64,000 bases of DNA, taken from positions 1,426,001 through 1,490,000 of the forward strand of contig NZ_CP017075.1 in the NCBI RefSeq assembly GCF_001742225.1, written 5' to 3'. A program made the translations under genes and the position numbers. This stretch comes from Novosphingobium resinovorum (GTDB lineage Bacteria; Pseudomonadota; Alphaproteobacteria; Sphingomonadales; Sphingomonadaceae). Positions 8,436 to 17,865 of this stretch are shown here, piece after piece (positions within the stretch are counted from its first letter, which is position 1; each line of letters begins with the position of its first letter). Below the pieces are notes generated by a model that had not been told where the DNA came from, did no database searches, and saw only the letters and a program-made list of their open reading frames with translations.

Positions 8436-10379
8436 TCAGCGCGTACGCGCCTTCATCACGAGCACGCTCAATTTGTGTCGCACGACGCCGGCCGCATAGT
8501 CAGGCAGTCGCGTCAGCACTTTCAGGCGCTCCTGCAGCACGTCATCCAGGCCGCCGGATTCCAGCAGTTTCTGATAGCTGCGGGCGGTGGTTCCTTCTCG
8601 ACTGTGCCCGGCAATGTCCTTAACGATGTTTTGGTTGATGTCGGCACGATCGAGCTGGCTAAGGCCGGTGCTTCGGACCGAATGGAAATCGGCCTCCTTG
8701 CCGGCAGGTGTGCACGGAATAACGATCCCGGGCTGTTGACGGAGCCAGTCGATCAGCTTTTTCCAGCCGATAGCGTAATATTGGTCACCGCCCTTTTTTA
8801 CATCGTTCATCCAGAGTTCGGGGAACAGCAGCTTTTCACCTCTGGCTCCTGCAGCCTCCACAAATTCCTGGAGGCCCAGATCAAGGAGGCGGGGGTGGAT
8901 AGGAAGAACGCGCGCCGAGTCTTCCGTTTTCAGGCTCCGAAGTTCATTCGGATAGATCAGCATATGCGGGATCGCGGTATCGAACACGAAATCGCTGACG
9001 TGGTGACCGGTGTGCTCGTCCCGCCGGCCAAGCTGATATGCCCCGAGCAGCGGCATCCAATACGCAGCGTCCTGATGGATATAGCACCCAGCCGTTAGCC
9101 TGCGGCGCGTGCCGAGATTGCCATGGTAGATTGGCGAATTGAACATCGTCTCGAGGTGAATGGGCTTCCAGGGAACGCGCCCCGAGCTCTTCTGCTGGCG
9201 GGTGACGGTCGCGGCCAACCCAAGGGGGTTGATGAAATCCTTCGGCCAATGCCCGACAGCCGCCATTTCCTTGGCGAAGGTCGACATATAGCTCAAATCC
9301 TTGTTCAGGGTTTTGTTCGCCCGCGTGTTCGCCTCCGTCAGTTTCGGAAACTTCTTGACGGCGCTGGCGTAGGGAACGTGCCAGACGCTTTGGACCCTGA
9401 CCGTTTTCGGCATGTCCCACAGGGCCTTGCGGAACGTCGCGACGTCCTGCTGAGTGTAATCGAGACAAGGCTTGTCGCCGATCATCCAGACGAACTGTTT
9501 CATCAAACGTCGGGCATCCTCACCGACGCCCTCCGTCCAGCCACCCTTTTTCACGATGTCATCGATGATCGGGTCGATAAGGCCGCTCAACAGCGGCGAC
9601 ATGATCTTGGCTTCGGTCGCAACCACCTCCGGCGCCGGATCCGCCATCGGCGTCTCGCGTACCGTTTCCCGTGTCGGCGGGACGGGAACCTGGACCTGCG
9701 CGGTCAGGGCGCCGCCATGGGTCATGAGGTAATCGAGCGGATCGCCGGATGCGATCACGCGCGGGTCATTGAAATGCATGGCGCGTCGCTGCCCCTCGCT
9801 GATCGCACGGTGCATGAGCAGCCGGTCCTGCTCAACGGTCGATTGCAGCGATTTCATCCCCAGATGCTCGAGCCGCATTTGGACGCTGGCGTCGTTGAGG
9901 ACGAGGTTGCCGCCGGTCGAGCGAATGAGCCGCCGGAGATGGTCGATATGCGCGTCGTCCCGCCCATCGTCGCGCAGCCGCGTCTCGTCGGCCTCGTCCA
10001 TGATCGCCATCCCGCCGTGCCGGGCCGCGAGATCGTGGAAGTCCGCGTTGACGAGGCAACCCGCGTCCACATGATCCGCGGGTGTGGTCGGATCGAAATA
10101 TCCCTGCGTGGCGATACCCAGCGTGAGGTCGATGATGCCCTTGATAACATCCTTCACTTCGGATGCGGAGCGAACACCGATAAAGGCTTCGTGCTTCATT
10201 GCCTGCATAAGCCTGTCGAGGGCTGCAGTCGCCGCTGCTGCCCGAAGCCGGGCTACGGACCATTCAGAGGTCCGTAACGACCATGTTATGTGAAGAAGGC
10301 CTATTTTGCGCAAATACAATTTCCGGCGGTACTGGTAGCGGCCGCCGGCGCGTCGGTAGGTGTAAGCGATTTTGATCAC
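8436..10379 (-). CDS. Tyrosine-type site-specific recombinase (integrase), DUF6538-like N-terminus
   Basis: Encodes 647 aa starting from GTG at 10379, which has GGAGG six bases upstream. A GTG at 10424 is possible but has no such site. The N-terminus RAGGRYQYRRKLYLRK is typical of the DUF6538 class of large alphaproteobacterial integrases. The C-terminal catalytic domain shows HSVRSTG (H566, R569), AGHS (H592) and the nucleophile Tyr in ARSYQK (Y602). The first catalytic Arg probably lies in QLGRRDEH, although the usual R-x-x-E-L context is degraded. It would catalyse insertion or excision of the island. The gene sits at the island edge, its start about 110 bp from the tRNA-derived scar. Confidence 0.88.
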   Translation of the reverse strand: MIKIAYTYRRAGGRYQYRRKLYLRKIGLLHITWSLRTSEWSVARLRAAAATAALDRLMQAMKHEAFIGVRSASEVKDVIKGIIDLTLGIATQGYFDPTTPADHVDAGCLVNADFHDLAARHGGMAIMDEADETRLRDDGRDDAHIDHLRRLIRSTGGNLVLNDASVQMRLEHLGMKSLQSTVEQDRLLMHRAISEGQRRAMHFNDPRVIASGDPLDYLMTHGGALTAQVQVPVPPTRETVRETPMADPAPEVVATEAKIMSPLLSGLIDPIIDDIVKKGGWTEGVGEDARRLMKQFVWMIGDKPCLDYTQQDVATFRKALWDMPKTVRVQSVWHVPYASAVKKFPKLTEANTRANKTLNKDLSYMSTFAKEMAAVGHWPKDFINPLGLAATVTRQQKSSGRVPWKPIHLETMFNSPIYHGNLGTRRRLTAGCYIHQDAAYWMPLLGAYQLGRRDEHTGHHVSDFVFDTAIPHMLIYPNELRSLKTEDSARVLPIHPRLLDLGLQEFVEAAGARGEKLLFPELWMNDVKKGGDQYYAIGWKKLIDWLRQQPGIVIPCTPAGKEADFHSVRSTGLSQLDRADINQNIVKDIAGHSREGTTARSYQKLLESGGLDDVLQERLKVLTRLPDYAAGVVRHKLSVLVMKARTR

Positions 10380-10487
10380 GATCCGCCTCCGGATGCGACG
10401 GTCAAGTGCGACACTTATGTGCACAGCAAACCGCCGGAACCGTTAAAAGGCAGGATATCTCAGTAGCTTATAAAATAGGTCCGGGAT

Positions 10488-10507
10488 GAGTCCTGTCTCC
10501 CCGACCA
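10488..10507 (+). repeat. tRNA 3'-end fragment, probable attachment site of the island
   Basis: The 20 bases GAGTCCTGTCTCCCCGACCA match the end of a bacterial tRNA: part of the T-loop, the 3' T-stem strand CCTGT, acceptor strand CTCCCCG, discriminator A and CCA. Upstream the resemblance stops: the TTC of the T-loop is missing and the 5' T-stem does not pair. The implied acceptor 5' strand, CGGGGAG with C1-G72, is characteristic of tRNA-Pro. This is what integration into a tRNA 3' end leaves at the far end of an island. The intact tRNA gene is expected to the left, outside this window. Confidence 0.6.
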
Positions 10508-10685
10508 ATTTCTAACGTCTCGCAGCAGCTCGTACCGCTCCCAATTGTCTCAAATTTCGAGTCATTTGCGAGCCAAGAAGCAGCCGTTCACGAAATCATG
10601 AGAACGGCTCCTGCCTTGCCAGGCTGGCGATTGCCACCGAGCAGTGGCCCAGTGCGCCTATAAGGTTCTACTGAGAATTAAATTA

Positions 10686-13139
10686 CTATAATTTCTTGTC
10701 TTTTTCGGCTTCCGACTTGCCTGTAAGCTCGATTTGCACCTTGTGGATTGCGCCCGGAAACGGACCATTGGCCGCATAGTCCGTGGATACAGGCGCACCG
10801 GTGTCGATGCCGATGTCCATAGTCTCGCCCTGGCCCGCATCCTTGACGTCGGCATAATCGAGATGGCCGCACCCTGCCTCGGCACCATTCACGGTCATGC
10901 ACATCGTACCGCCCGCTTTGCCGGCTCCGTCCGGAGTGAATGCGAACCCGATGTTCGAAGCGCCACGACCAAGGGCGATCTTGCCGACGATCTCGGCCTG
11001 ATCCTGCGGGCGCTGCGTATAGGCCTGACGCACAACGGGCACGCCGTCGCGCAGATAGAACGCCCAACCGCCAAAGCGGCTGCCGCGCGCCAGGATCGGC
11101 GCGGTGGCGCGCTCGACGTCGAGCGTCACGTCGGCGGAGATGGTGAATGCACGGCTGCGGAAGCTGGGCGCCTGGTTCTCGCTGATGCTCAAGTTCCCGC
11201 CCCAGTACGCAAACGAGGTGCGCCCCGAGGCATAGTGGGCATGCGAGGCGCCGAGCCGCGACTTCGCGAGGTTGTCGTCGAGCGGCAGCACGTGGTTGCG
11301 CCGCGCCTCCTCCAGCCACAACGCCTGCATCTGCGCCAGCTTGGCGGGATTGGCGGTGGCCAGGTCGCGGGACTGGCTAAAGTCCCTGGCGAGATCGTAG
11401 AGTTCCCATTTGTAGTCGGTGTAGGGGTTGCCGCCGGGATTGCCCATTTCCCAGGGCATCCGGCGCGGGGTGGTGTTCGCCATCCAGCCGTCGGCGTAGA
11501 TCGCGCGGTTGCCGAACATCTCGAAGTACTGGACCTTGTGCTGCTCGGGCGCGCGGGGATGGGTGAAGGTGTAGTCGAGGCTCACACCGTCGACCGGCTG
11601 TTGATCGATGCCGTTGACCTGGCGAGGGACCGGCAGGCGCACGGCTTCGAGGATGGTCGGGAAGATGTCGGTCACATGAGCGAACTGCGTGCGCACTGTC
11701 CTGGTATCGTTCAGGTGCCCCGGCCACGACACGACCATGCCGTTGCGGATGGCGCCGAGGTGCGAGGACAACTGCTTCATGTAGCGGAACGGCGTGCCCA
11801 TCGCCCAGCCCCACCCGGCGGGATATAGCTCGATGGTGTCCGGCCCGCCCATTGTGTCGATCACCCCGGCCACTTCCTCGGCGCTCTGCTCGAAATCATG
11901 GCTCATGTGCTGGACCTGATTGAGCGTCCCGGCCGGTGCGCCCTCGCCGCTGGGGCCGTTGTCGCCCACGAGGTAGAGGACCATGGTGTTGTCGGACTGG
12001 CCCATGCGGTCGAGTTCGTCGAGGATGCGGCCGACCTGCGCGTCCTGATAGGCGATCATCGCCGCGAACACTTCCATGTAGCGGGCATAGACCCGCTTCT
12101 GCACGGGGGTAAGCGAGGACCACGCCGGGATTTCGGCCGGGCGCGGGGTCAGCGTGGCATTGGCCGGGATCACCCCTTCGCGCTTCTGGCGCTGGAAGTT
12201 CTCTTCGCGCAGCGAATCCCAGCCCCTGTCGAACCGGCCCTTGAAGCGGGCGATCCATTCGGGCGGGGCCTGGTGCGGCGCATGGGCACTGCCGGGCGCG
12301 AAGTAGGCGAAGAACGGACGGTCCGGGCCAGTCGCCTTCTGCTGGTGGATCCAGTGGATCGCGTCATCGGCCAGCGAGAAATCCAGCGTCTGGCCCTGCG
12401 GCAGCGCCGGTGCGTCGACCGAGAGGGTATTGCGATAGAGGCGCGGGTTCCACTGGTTGGTATCCCCGATCACGAACCCGTAGAAATAGTCGAAGCCCAG
12501 CCCGGTAGGCCAGTGGTCGAACGGGCCTGACAGCGAGGATTCCCACGAGGGAATGTTGTGGTGCTTGCCGAAGAAGGCGGTGTTGTAGCCGTTGTCGCGC
12601 AGCACTTCACCGATCGAAGCGGCGCTGCGCGGGATGATGGAACTGTAGCCCGGATAGCCCGACGCCACGTCGGTCACCGCGCCGCTGCCCACCGCATGGC
12701 TGTTGCGCCCGGTCAGCAGCGCCGCGCGGGTGGGCGAGCACATGCCGGTGGTGTGGAAGTTGTTGTACCGCACGCCCCGCTTGGCGAGGCGATCGAGATT
12801 GGGCGTGGGAATGGCGCCGCCGAACGCGGAGGTCGCCGCGAAGCCGACGTCGTCGGTCATGATCAGCAGGACATTGGGCGCCCCGGCCGGTGCGACGACG
12901 GGCACCGGCCAGTCGGGACGCGATTCGGCAACGGTGGTCCCGGTAACGCCGCGAAACGGGCTGTCGACGATCGGCAACACTTCGCGCGAGCGGCCGTCAG
13001 GCGTGCTGGTCTGGATGTTCGACGCGGGTGCCCCGGGTACGTTGGTCTGGGCACAGGCCGCGGCGACAATGCCGCAGCTTACAGTCAGGATCGCACTCGA
13101 TCGCGCGAGTGCCTTGCGCAGAGATCCGTTGCCAAACAT
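10686..13139 (-). CDS. Secreted arylsulfatase (type I, formylglycine-dependent)
   Basis: Encodes 817 aa starting from the ATG at 13139, preceded by AAGGAGTGAAGGCAGGC. The N-terminus is a signal peptide (about 1-30), so the enzyme is periplasmic or outer-membrane linked. The sulfatase domain begins NVLLIMTDDVGF (metal-binding D96, D97) and carries CSPTR (134-138), whose Cys is converted to formylglycine. ALLTGR follows. The long C-terminal part (about 600-817) includes a beta-rich domain. It should hydrolyse a sulfate ester on a carbohydrate or aromatic. It lies 71 bp downstream of a TonB receptor on the same strand and is probably co-transcribed, so the substrate may be what that receptor imports. 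No maturase gene is in the window. Confidence 0.9.
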   Translation of the reverse strand: MFGNGSLRKALARSSAILTVSCGIVAAACAQTNVPGAPASNIQTSTPDGRSREVLPIVDSPFRGVTGTTVAESRPDWPVPVVAPAGAPNVLLIMTDDVGFAATSAFGGAIPTPNLDRLAKRGVRYNNFHTTGMCSPTRAALLTGRNSHAVGSGAVTDVASGYPGYSSIIPRSAASIGEVLRDNGYNTAFFGKHHNIPSWESSLSGPFDHWPTGLGFDYFYGFVIGDTNQWNPRLYRNTLSVDAPALPQGQTLDFSLADDAIHWIHQQKATGPDRPFFAYFAPGSAHAPHQAPPEWIARFKGRFDRGWDSLREENFQRQKREGVIPANATLTPRPAEIPAWSSLTPVQKRVYARYMEVFAAMIAYQDAQVGRILDELDRMGQSDNTMVLYLVGDNGPSGEGAPAGTLNQVQHMSHDFEQSAEEVAGVIDTMGGPDTIELYPAGWGWAMGTPFRYMKQLSSHLGAIRNGMVVSWPGHLNDTRTVRTQFAHVTDIFPTILEAVRLPVPRQVNGIDQQPVDGVSLDYTFTHPRAPEQHKVQYFEMFGNRAIYADGWMANTTPRRMPWEMGNPGGNPYTDYKWELYDLARDFSQSRDLATANPAKLAQMQALWLEEARRNHVLPLDDNLAKSRLGASHAHYASGRTSFAYWGGNLSISENQAPSFRSRAFTISADVTLDVERATAPILARGSRFGGWAFYLRDGVPVVRQAYTQRPQDQAEIVGKIALGRGASNIGFAFTPDGAGKAGGTMCMTVNGAEAGCGHLDYADVKDAGQGETMDIGIDTGAPVSTDYAANGPFPGAIHKVQIELTGKSEAEKDKKL

Positions 13140-13210
13140 GCCTGCCTTCACTCCTTGTTGTCTCGTCCGGTGGGGCACCGCGCCTGCCGCGGCACGGCGC
13201 CCCCGTCAGG

Positions 13211-16015
13211 TCAGAACTTGAACTTCGCGCCGACCCGGAAGGCGCGGCCCACTTCGTCGAAGTAGGCAACATTGGTTACCGTCGTCGTCTGCGGCGCGAT
13301 CGAGGGATCGGTGTCCAGCAGGTTGTTGACGACGCCGTAGATCTGCACCGAACCGTCATCCGTCAGGTCGTAGCGCAAGTTGAGGCTGAGGTAGAACCGC
13401 GAGGACACGGTATTGTCGTTGATATCGACGCCCTCGACGAAGAGGTTGTCGTACTTGCCCGCCCCCACGAAGCGCCCGACCAGCGAGCCACCGACGCGGC
13501 CGTGCTGGTAGGCGATGGTCGAGTTGCCGGTCCAGCGCGCTACGCCCGCGCCGTTGAACTGGTTGGCAAGGTTGGTGACGACCGCGCCATTGCTCTGTTC
13601 GAACTTGTCCACGTACGTCAGCAGGTTGCGCCAGGAGAACCGGCCGCCCAGCAGATCGGTCGAATACGACAGCTCGAAATCGACGCCGGCGGTGGCGAAC
13701 GAGGCGAGGTTGATCTGGTTGATGTTGATCTGCGAGATCGTACCACCCGAACGAACCACCAGGCCGCACAGGCTCTGGTCGCCGGCATAGCAGCGATCGA
13801 CGATGTTCTGCGCCGTCAGGCTGGTGATGGCGTCGTTTATCTTGATGTCGTAGTAGTCGACCGAAAGCTGGACGCCATTGATCCAGGTCGGCGCGTAAGT
13901 GACGCCGGCGGTGAAGGTGTTGGCTTTCTCCGGCTTGAGCGCGGTGCTGCCCGAGGTCAGCGTGGGAATGAAGATCGAGGCATTGCCGTTCTGCGGGTCG
14001 GTCACGCTGGTGATGCGTGTAACGGACGAGGCGTAGAGTTCGGAGATGTTGGGCGCGCGAATGTCTCGCGATCGGGTGGCGCGCACCATCAGGCCCGACC
14101 CGATATCCCAGGTGCCGCCCAGCTTCCAGGTCACGTAGCCGCCACTGGTCGAATAGTCGGCGTAGCGGACCGCGCCGTTGAGGTCGATCGCCTTGGCAAA
14201 CGGCAGGTCGCGCACGACCGGCAGCTCCATTTCGAGGTACGCCTCCCTGACGCTGTAGCGACCGTCGATCGGCTTGTAGTTGCCGGCCGCATAGGCGCCG
14301 GCGATCGAAGCAGCATCGGCGGTGGCGCTAGCTTGTTCGTGGCGGTATTCGGCGCCGAGCGATGCGGCCAGCGGGCCGGCCCACAGTTCCGCGACGGGGC
14401 CGGTGAAGTTCACCGCCGCGACGTGCTGCTGGGTGACGAGGTGATAGTACTGGTCGCCCGTCACGTATTCCTTGGCGGCGGTCGAATTGGTATCGCCGAA
14501 CGGGTTGTAGGCGATGCAGCCGTTGCCCGGCGCCGTCAGGGTCGATCGGCACACCGCCTTGCCGGTGGCGGGGTCGATGACCGAATCTATGGCGGCCAGG
14601 TAGCGTGCATTGTTGCGCACGCCGTTGAAGCGGCCGACATAGTCGGTCTTGCCGTACTGATAGTAGGCGTCCCACTTCCAGGCGCCGATGCGGCCCTTGG
14701 CGTCGGTGACCGAGCGGTAGGTTTGTGTGGTGTTGTCGGACGTGTTCGGCCCGACGTCGAGCGACAGGCGCCCGAAGGCGAGCTTGGTCAGGCCCTTGGC
14801 GTCCATCGCCGCCGTAAGCGCCGCGGGCAGGTATGCATTGTCGCGCTGGATCGTCAGCGTGCCGAAGTCGAATGGCGCGATCGCCTGTCCCGACGCGCGC
14901 GAACGGGCGTAGTAGAACGCGGTGCCGAACTCCAGCCCGTCGCCAGCGTCATAGTGGATGTCGCCGCTGGCCAACTGGCGCGAGATGCGCGGTGCGAGCG
15001 AGAAGTCGCTGAGGAAGCCCTGGCCAGCGCCGTCGCCGCCGATCATATACTGCGAACCGGCCAGCGTGCCCTGATTGAAGGGCACCGGGGTCCCATCGGC
15101 CGCGAACTGGATCCGGCGGACGTCGGTGGTGCCGGTCAGGTCGCCGTAGGTCAGACCCGAGGTGACGAGACCGTAAGGCGTCATCGTCGAAGTGCGGACA
15201 TGGTCCGAGATGATGCGCACCGGCAGGCCATTGGTGGCGCGCGCGGGATTGGTCAGGATGCCGTATTCGCGCCGCCCCCAGTCACGCGTATACATGCTGC
15301 CGATACCGTCGTTGTGGAACACCTCGACCGCGCCGGAGACGTGAAGACGGTCCTCCAGGAAGGCGGTGCCGCCATGCAGCGCGAAGCGATAGCCTTGCGC
15401 ATCGCCCACTTGCGCCACATCGTACTGCGCATCGCCTTCCAGACCCGTGAAGTTCTTCTTGTAGATGAGGTTGACCACGCCCGCGACCGCATCCGAACCA
15501 TAGACCGCCGAAGCGCCGCCGGTGACGACCTCCACCCGGTCGATCAGAAGCGTCGGGATCATGTTGATATCGACCTGGCCGGTGATCGCGGTGGACACGT
15601 GGCGCTTGCCGTCGACGAGCAGCAGCGTGCGGTTGCTTCCAAGGCCGCGCAGATCGAGGAAGTTCGTACCGGCCTGCGTCGCGGTGGAGCTGGTGCTGGC
15701 CGACGAGGTGGTGGCGCGGAACGAAGGCAGTTCATTGAGCGCATCGGCGACATTGCTGGTCGCCCGGGCAGCGAGGTAGTCGCCGCCCAGTACGGTGAGC
15801 GGCGTGGGAGAAGATGCACCATCGCGGGCGATGCGGGTGCCGGTTACGACGATATCGCCGGCAGGCGCCGGGCTTTCGGCATCGGTTGCAGCGGACTGTG
15901 CCCCCACCGGCACTGCAACCTGCGCCGTCGCAGGACTGGCCAGAGCGACCGACAACGCAGCGAAACTGGCCGTGCAGCTCAGAACGTCGTACCTCAGATG
16001 CAATTTGGAAAGCAT
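13211..16015 (-). CDS. TonB-dependent outer-membrane receptor
   Basis: Encodes 934 aa starting from the ATG at 16015. GGGGGAAAC directly precedes it, which favours it over the ATG at 16030. A signal peptide ends near PATAQ. The plug starts GDIVVTGTRIARDG and contains DLRGLGSNRTLLLVDGKR and VVTGGASAVYGSDAVAGVVN. The beta-barrel ends in aromatic VGAKFKF, the usual outer-membrane assembly signal. It imports a substrate across the outer membrane using TonB energy. It is a close paralogue of the receptor at 17866-20667, and the two lie in opposite orientation around the aldolase and regulator genes. It probably forms an operon with the arylsulfatase downstream. Confidence 0.93.
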   Translation of the reverse strand: MLSKLHLRYDVLSCTASFAALSVALASPATAQVAVPVGAQSAATDAESPAPAGDIVVTGTRIARDGASSPTPLTVLGGDYLAARATSNVADALNELPSFRATTSSASTSSTATQAGTNFLDLRGLGSNRTLLLVDGKRHVSTAITGQVDINMIPTLLIDRVEVVTGGASAVYGSDAVAGVVNLIYKKNFTGLEGDAQYDVAQVGDAQGYRFALHGGTAFLEDRLHVSGAVEVFHNDGIGSMYTRDWGRREYGILTNPARATNGLPVRIISDHVRTSTMTPYGLVTSGLTYGDLTGTTDVRRIQFAADGTPVPFNQGTLAGSQYMIGGDGAGQGFLSDFSLAPRISRQLASGDIHYDAGDGLEFGTAFYYARSRASGQAIAPFDFGTLTIQRDNAYLPAALTAAMDAKGLTKLAFGRLSLDVGPNTSDNTTQTYRSVTDAKGRIGAWKWDAYYQYGKTDYVGRFNGVRNNARYLAAIDSVIDPATGKAVCRSTLTAPGNGCIAYNPFGDTNSTAAKEYVTGDQYYHLVTQQHVAAVNFTGPVAELWAGPLAASLGAEYRHEQASATADAASIAGAYAAGNYKPIDGRYSVREAYLEMELPVVRDLPFAKAIDLNGAVRYADYSTSGGYVTWKLGGTWDIGSGLMVRATRSRDIRAPNISELYASSVTRITSVTDPQNGNASIFIPTLTSGSTALKPEKANTFTAGVTYAPTWINGVQLSVDYYDIKINDAITSLTAQNIVDRCYAGDQSLCGLVVRSGGTISQININQINLASFATAGVDFELSYSTDLLGGRFSWRNLLTYVDKFEQSNGAVVTNLANQFNGAGVARWTGNSTIAYQHGRVGGSLVGRFVGAGKYDNLFVEGVDINDNTVSSRFYLSLNLRYDLTDDGSVQIYGVVNNLLDTDPSIAPQTTTVTNVAYFDEVGRAFRVGAKFKF

Positions 16016-16114
16016 GATGTTTCCCCCCATTTGTCCAAGAGATGAATGCGCGCCTTGCCTCGCGCTGGCACCTTGAGCTCCGCCCCCGTTTTATTTCAGC
16101 ATTGAACTATATAA

Positions 16115-16136
16115 GCCCGACGCCGGAGCGTCGGGC
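16115..16136 (-). terminator. Hairpin downstream of the aldolase gene
   Basis: GCCCGACGC, a four-base loop CGGA, and the perfect complement GCGTCGGGC form a 9-bp stem just after the minus-strand aldolase stop codon. On the minus strand it is followed by TTATATAG, so a factor-independent terminator is plausible though the U-run is short. Confidence 0.6.
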
Positions 16137-16144
16137 CTTCCCGG

Positions 16145-16921
16145 TCAGGCGTGCGCGGCGACCTTGCGCGCGGCCTGACCGGCCTGCGCGAACCCGTGCA
16201 GGAGAATGTCGACGTCGTTCGCGGCTACGGTCATGGCGTAGCCCTGTTCGATCCGCGCTGCGGCGGCTTCGGCAGTGGTGGTGAAGATACCGCACGGCGT
16301 ACCGGCACGCTTGCAGGCTTCGAATACGCTCTGGCATGCCTGCTCGTGGCGCTCGTCGATCTGCGGGAAGCAGCCGAGCGACAGCGCCAGGTCGCCGGTC
16401 CCGATGAAGACGAAATCGACCCCGTCGACCGCCGCGATCTCGGCCGCATTGTCGACGCCGGCGGAAGTCTCGATCATCACCCCGATCAGCGGATTGATGC
16501 TGCGCTTGTGATAGCGGGTGAAGCCTTCCGCAAGCGGGCGCACGCCGCCGCCCGAACGGATGCCGTCCTTCGGGAACGTGGCTGCAGCCACCGCTGCGCG
16601 GGCCTGCTCGGCCGTTTCGACCAACGGCACCAACACGCCCTCGGCGCCGCTGTCGAGCGCTTCGCCGATCGCCGGCATGGTGTTGGCAGCCACCCGCATG
16701 ATCGCCGGCTTGGGGCCCAGCACGCTCACGGCGAGGTGCGAGGTCATGCGATCCCACAGGCCATGCTGGAGATCGATGATGGCAGCGTCGAAATAGTCCA
16801 TCGCGCCGATCTCGATCAGCGGCACCGAACCCATCGCGAACCACGATGTGATCATGCCCCCGCCCTTGAGAGCCGCGCGCATGTCGCTCGCATTGGCGAG
16901 CACTGGATTGAGGGTGGTCAT
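16145..16921 (-). CDS. HpcH/HpaI-family aldolase/citrate lyase protein
   Basis: Encodes 258 aa. The ATG at 16921 has AAGGA five bases upstream, and a second ATG lies at 16927. Class II pyruvate-type aldolase motifs are present: IIDLQHG (catalytic His), GVMIET with the metal-binding Glu, and GTGDLALSLG with the metal-binding Asp. Family members cleave 4-hydroxy-2-oxo acids to pyruvate (or an oxo acid) plus an aldehyde. No signal peptide is seen, so it acts in the cytoplasm on a breakdown product of the imported substrate. The GntR regulator lies 50 bp upstream on the same strand, probably in the same operon. The exact substrate cannot be read from sequence. Confidence 0.88.
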   Translation of the reverse strand: MTTLNPVLANASDMRAALKGGGMITSWFAMGSVPLIEIGAMDYFDAAIIDLQHGLWDRMTSHLAVSVLGPKPAIMRVAANTMPAIGEALDSGAEGVLVPLVETAEQARAAVAAATFPKDGIRSGGGVRPLAEGFTRYHKRSINPLIGVMIETSAGVDNAAEIAAVDGVDFVFIGTGDLALSLGCFPQIDERHEQACQSVFEACKRAGTPCGIFTTTAEAAAARIEQGYAMTVAANDVDILLHGFAQAGQAARKVAAHA

Positions 16922-16971
16922 GTACATCCTTGAATAGATCCGGCTTGAATGGGGTCCGGCTGGAGGCGAAT

Positions 16972-17673
16972 TCAGAGAGCTCCGCCCGAGACAATGTCCT
17001 TGTTGTCGAAATCGGCCCGCGTCTTCTCCATCAGTGCGAAGAAGCGCCCCTGCGCGACATCGACGAAGCGGGTCATCGAATCGTAGACGGCGATGGAATT
17101 GCGGACGCGGAAGCCTTCCAGCAGGTCGGTCAGCAGCGCGATCACCACCATCTGCGTTTCCTTGTCGTGGAGCGTGCCGATCCGCACGGTCTGGACGTGG
17201 TCGACGAAGCGGCCGATCGTCGCGGCCAGGCGGGGGTTAGGCACGGCGTTGAGCCAAGCCTGACGAAAGCGCGTGTTGGCCTGCATCAGGGCGAGCGGCT
17301 CATCCTGCTCCACCGCGTCGCAGGCCATGCGATAGGCCGCTTCGAGATCGGCCACGGCCTGCGCGTCAAGATTGTATGCGGCAGCCGCCGCAGCGCGCGG
17401 TTCGAGCATCTTACGGATCTCGAAGATGTCGGCGATGTCCTTCTGGGACAATTCAGGCAGCATGAAGCCGCGCGTGGTGCCGACGAGGTATCCTTCATGG
17501 ACCAGCCGCAGCAGCGCCTCGCGCACGGGCATACGCGACACGCCCAGTTCCGTGGCCAGCGCGGTATCGACCAGCTTGTCCCCCGGCCCCACGTCGCCGC
17601 GCTGAATGCGGGCGAGCACCTCCATGTAAGCGGGCGTTCCGCGCGCCCCACGATCGAGCTGATGCACTGTCAT
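16972..17673 (-). CDS. GntR-family transcriptional regulator (FCD/FadR type)
   Basis: Encodes 233 aa starting from the ATG at 17673. A TTG at 17691 is in frame but weaker. The N-terminal winged helix has ATELGVSRMPVREALLRL as its helix-turn-helix (about 40-60), followed by the wing GYLVGTTRGFMLPEL. The C-terminal FCD helical domain binds an organic acid ligand, with candidate metal-binding residues in the later helices. It is divergent from the TonB receptor-led operon and co-directional with the aldolase gene, so it is the likely local repressor of both arms. The shared intergenic region contains a 9-bp inverted repeat that may be part of its operator. Confidence 0.9.
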   Translation of the reverse strand: MTVHQLDRGARGTPAYMEVLARIQRGDVGPGDKLVDTALATELGVSRMPVREALLRLVHEGYLVGTTRGFMLPELSQKDIADIFEIRKMLEPRAAAAAAYNLDAQAVADLEAAYRMACDAVEQDEPLALMQANTRFRQAWLNAVPNPRLAATIGRFVDHVQTVRIGTLHDKETQMVVIALLTDLLEGFRVRNSIAVYDSMTRFVDVAQGRFFALMEKTRADFDNKDIVSGGAL

Positions 17674-17714
17674 ATCGGTATTCTCTTTCAAGACACGCTG
17701 CCTAGCAAGTGAAA

Positions 17715-17827
17715 AACAGAATACGGTTCATAAGCGGCTTGTCCATGCAAAAATGCTCAATTTTGGTGTTTTCGGCGGAATAATTGCGAAATACGCCCTT
17801 GACGGCCACCCAAATCCATATTCTGTT
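17715..17827. promoter_or_regulatory. Divergent promoter region with 9-bp inverted repeat
   Basis: AACAGAATA (17715-17723) and its exact complement TATTCTGTT (17819-17827) bracket the region between the GntR gene and the TonB receptor gene. Further ATTC/GAAT half-sites lie nearby (17678, 17839). The spacing of about 104 bp between centres would suit a repressor binding two sites with looping, but assignment to the local GntR protein is inference. Confidence 0.4.
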
Positions 17828-17865
17828 ATGCCAATCAGTATTCGAAACGATGAGGGAAGTTTCCA

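Noticed and set aside
10441..10510. Complete tRNA gene next to the integrase
   Set aside because: Only the 3' T-loop, T-stem strand and acceptor end are present. No anticodon or D arm can be folded upstream.
13028..16045. 1005-codon plus-strand open frame opposite the TonB receptor
   Set aside because: Its composition is typical of an antisense frame in GC-rich DNA, and the minus strand encodes a clear receptor.
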